From Piper betle (Eukaryota; Streptophyta; Magnoliopsida; Piperales; Piperaceae), in assembly GCA_033002965.1 (NCBI GenBank), contig JAURVB010009637.1, positions 1 to 64,000 on the forward strand: DNA of 64,000 nucleotides, read 5' to 3'. Both the position numbers and the translations under genes were made by a program. The notes below the pieces were generated by a model that saw nothing but the letters and a program-made list of their open reading frames with translations, was not told where the DNA came from and made no database searches. Positions 61,515 through 64,000 of the stretch are shown here, piece by piece. Each line of letters opens with the position of its first letter. The first letter of the stretch is position 1.

Positions 61515-63424
61515 TGATGTCTTATCGTTTATGATCAATTGTCTATTTAATAATTATTGTTCCAATGGTTTTCAAAGTTGTGTTGCGAGTTACTACTACT
61601 ATTTTGTTCGCCTCATTTGTGCTCTAAATTTTCATGATTTCATGAAGTACTTTATATCTGTGTGATCAGAGAATATGGAAGAAATTAAGATGGTTTCAAT
61701 TTGAAGTGAAAACTATTAAATCTGATTGAATATATGTGAACTTTACACCTTTGGCACTCACTTCTTGGGTTCATTAAAAGTATGAGTCTAGGTTAAGAGG
61801 AGAAATTTTGAACTTAAGTACGTTCAATTTAATTTTGAGCGGGTACGTCCCCTCATCGCACGCATTAACTCGTCTCCTCCCCTCATGCATTTGACTTTCT
61901 TTCCTCAAACCTTGTGCTTCTTTTTAGGTTTCTCCTTTTCTTCTACTTCCCAACCCTTTCCTTCTATGCATATTTGATTCCTTACGGTAGCCTATTCCAA
62001 AACCGCTGCTGTTCCTGCTCAGGGCGTTCTCAACAAGGCCACCCCATTTCATGTGACATCCATCAACCTTTTTGGAACTAAATGTAAGATCCCAAAATTT
62101 AGTTCCACCTCTTATACTTATTGGGTAAGATCCACTTAAGATCTGGCATATATATTAATAAAGATGTATAAATAAATCTTTAACTTTTATTAATCACTTT
62201 ACAAAAAAAAACTTAGGCCTATTTATTAACATTTAGGTTAGGTAGTTACAAGCCATCTGTCACTCGACCATCATACCAATTGTATCGAATAATCTTTGAG
62301 AACTCCTAGTGAAGGAATATGCTGGGTTGATCTGTGGAAGTGATAGTTCAAGTTTGAAGAACAAAATTTCTCTCGTTGTCCAAGACGAAGCAGCCCTTGA
62401 AAAGTGCGTTTTTAAATGGTTATGAAGTGCATGAAATAGCTAGTTGATTGATGTATCAACATGTAATAAGCGTTTTTTTTTCTAGAGAAGTTTTAAGCAG
62501 CTTCATCACTATCTTCCTGCTCCCATTTGAGGTCGGAGTTATGGATTATTTCCATCTACTCCTCTCGTAAACCATATGAATACATGGTTCCAAATTCTCC
62601 ACGTCTCTTTTTATTATTTCCATCGAAGTTCTTTTGGGTCTACACGGTATCCGGTCCCTGGTCCCATCCCCCCATAACATTGATCATATAGTATGATTTG
62701 GTATTCAATCCTTAAACTATTTACAAGTGCATAATAGTCAGGTCCACATTAATAGCAATTTAGCTGATTCATAATAGTCAGCTGCCTATTGTTATCTATC
62801 AATATTTTGTTACCAGCTTGGTTGTTTCCTTCTAAACATGTGTCATTTCTGCTGGGAGCCATATGTACATGAGTTATAACTCACACGACTTATGTGCGTT
62901 ACAATTTTTTTGAGTAATTTGGTGGGTCCCGTTAACTAAAGTTCACGCAAATAAATATTAAAATAAATAATTAGGTTAGTTATAAAATTTTAAATTAATT
63001 TAATTTGTATAAACCTTTTGTCTTAGTTATCAAATAATTGTAATAAAAAATATTTTAAAATGTTTTGTGCAAGTATATTTTTAGAAAATTTTGAAGTAAG
63101 TTATATTGACGTCTAAAAAGGATAAAATTTTATCATCTTCCAATTTATGTATTCTACTTTCAATCTATATAAACCCTATTATGTGGAGCCCACTAGAAAA
63201 AATTTAAATTAAAGGTATAGCTCATATAAGCTGTACGAAGAGTACGTCCCCCTAATTTTTCCTTTCTTCTTGTATTAAAACTATACAATTGACTTGAACT
63301 TTCAAAGTTTTGTAGCCTAAAATTAATTTCAATGCATTTGTAACTGATGAAAATTCTTTGGTGGAGATTATGATAGTAGTCAATTATATATGCTATATAT
63401 GTATTCAACCATGAGTTGAACTGT
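61515..63424. other. 3' flank of the P450 gene and AT-rich intergenic DNA
   Basis: No further gene recognised. 62860-63240 resembles a dispersed repeat (GTACATGAGTTATAACTCAC ... GGTATAGCTCATATAAGC) related to the sequence after 32660. Confidence 0.4.
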
Positions 63425-64000
63425 TTTTTTTTTTGGAAAGATAAATATTAAAATGCATTGTCCCACAATTTTTAACAAGGGTGGGTTGTGTGTGCTGCAG
63501 CTTTTGATCTGAATGTCCAAATTTCATCCAACGATCGGGTAAGTATACTTAGGCTCTCCCTCCCATGCACTGCCCTGCCTCACCTCCGGCACCAACGCCC
63601 CGTCCCGGCTCAACGCCTGTGCACCGGAGTTCGTCCCCTGGAACGTGAACTACCAGCACCACCGCCACCCCCACACCCACGCCGTGCCGGTGGCGCCGGT
63701 GCACTTCTTCCCAGCGGCGCCGACAGCTGATGATCGCGAGGAAATAGACACTCTAGCAGAAACAACCTAGGAAATATTTTCCCGGAAGATGAAATGAAAA
63801 CAAATATAAGATGAATAGGAGACACCAAGATAAAAATGTATGGAAACTTTCTTCCAAATTAGGAAAAAGAAAACCAACCTACTCGATCAACTTTGATTAA
63901 GAAAATCTTTTACAATCAAGTATCGAATAAAAGTTTGACCAAACTCTAATAATATAAATCAAACCAATAACAAGATCTGAAATATACAATTCTTGAAAAA
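63425..64000 (+). mobile_element. Possible fourth Mutator-like element (X4), left end only
   Basis: GTGTGCTGCAGCTTTTGATC and CATCCAACGATCGGG (63488-63540) resemble the X2 left end (TTGTGCTGCAGTTTGATTCG, GGATCCAACGGCTGG). A short GC-rich block follows, as in the others. The other end is outside the window. Weak, because only about 60 bases match. Confidence 0.3.
63543..63770 (+). pseudogene. Short coding-like fragment with a PAM2-like motif
   Basis: An open frame between a TAA (63540-63542) and TAG (63768-63770), without an internal start codon, encodes SRLNACAPEFVPWN. This resembles PAM2 peptides that bind the MLLE domain of poly(A)-binding protein in plant CID and LARP proteins. His/Pro-rich sequence follows. 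It may be an exon captured by X4. One motif only, so tentative. Confidence 0.35.

Noticed and set aside
1..64000. rRNA or tRNA genes
   Set aside because: None recognised by eye; primer-site matches to tRNA are retrotransposon signals. A tRNA scan could still find a decayed copy.

Overview
This window looks like AT-rich, repeat-dense nuclear DNA of a flowering plant, most likely a eudicot. Evidence: GT-AG introns, a CYP76-type cytochrome P450, plant-type 4-coumarate:CoA ligase-like genes, a REM-type B3 gene, Ty3/gypsy and Mutator/FAR1 transposons, and long (TA)n microsatellites. I could not identify the species.

Layout. 1-5532: nearly complete, very young Ty3/gypsy element on the minus strand (LTRs differ at 2 of 380 compared bases), inserted in exon 1 of a 4CL-like gene (copy A, 5533-6045). 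8391-11797 and 20749-23861: two more copies (B, C) of the same six-exon peroxisomal-type CoA-ligase-like gene, all minus strand, all broken. 12890-17640: non-autonomous Mutator-like element (X1) between (TA)n tracts, split by a 3-kb solo LTR with a 5-bp target duplication. 25890-32260: nested, decayed LTR-retrotransposon DNA. 33823-36035: plus-strand gene with two B3 domains, four recognisable exons and two frame breaks. 36424-36860: candidate TRIM element.

38001-46080: 8.1-kb Mutator-like element (X2) between two (TA)n tracts. It carries a FAR1-type transposase, a long array of AT-rich palindromes, and fragments of host genes with introns (two RAD51B exons and a CIPK-like exon). A third relative (X3) starts near 50735 and a possible fourth near 63425. 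X1, X2 and X3 share subterminal sequence and the same palindrome family; this is the most unusual feature of the window.

46117-59100 holds AT-rich DNA with a direct segmental duplication (48888-50360 / 58098-59075), an inverted duplication (48313-48552 / 56383-56623), a hAT-type insertion with its empty site preserved in the sister copy, and a degenerate minisatellite. 59625-61514 is the only clearly intact gene: a two-exon CYP76-like P450 of 503 residues, plus strand.

The genes do not form a pathway cluster. The ligase-like copies are all broken and the P450 lies 36 kb away among transposons. Many frame breaks are single-base length changes in homopolymers, so read-level verification should precede any pseudogene conclusion.
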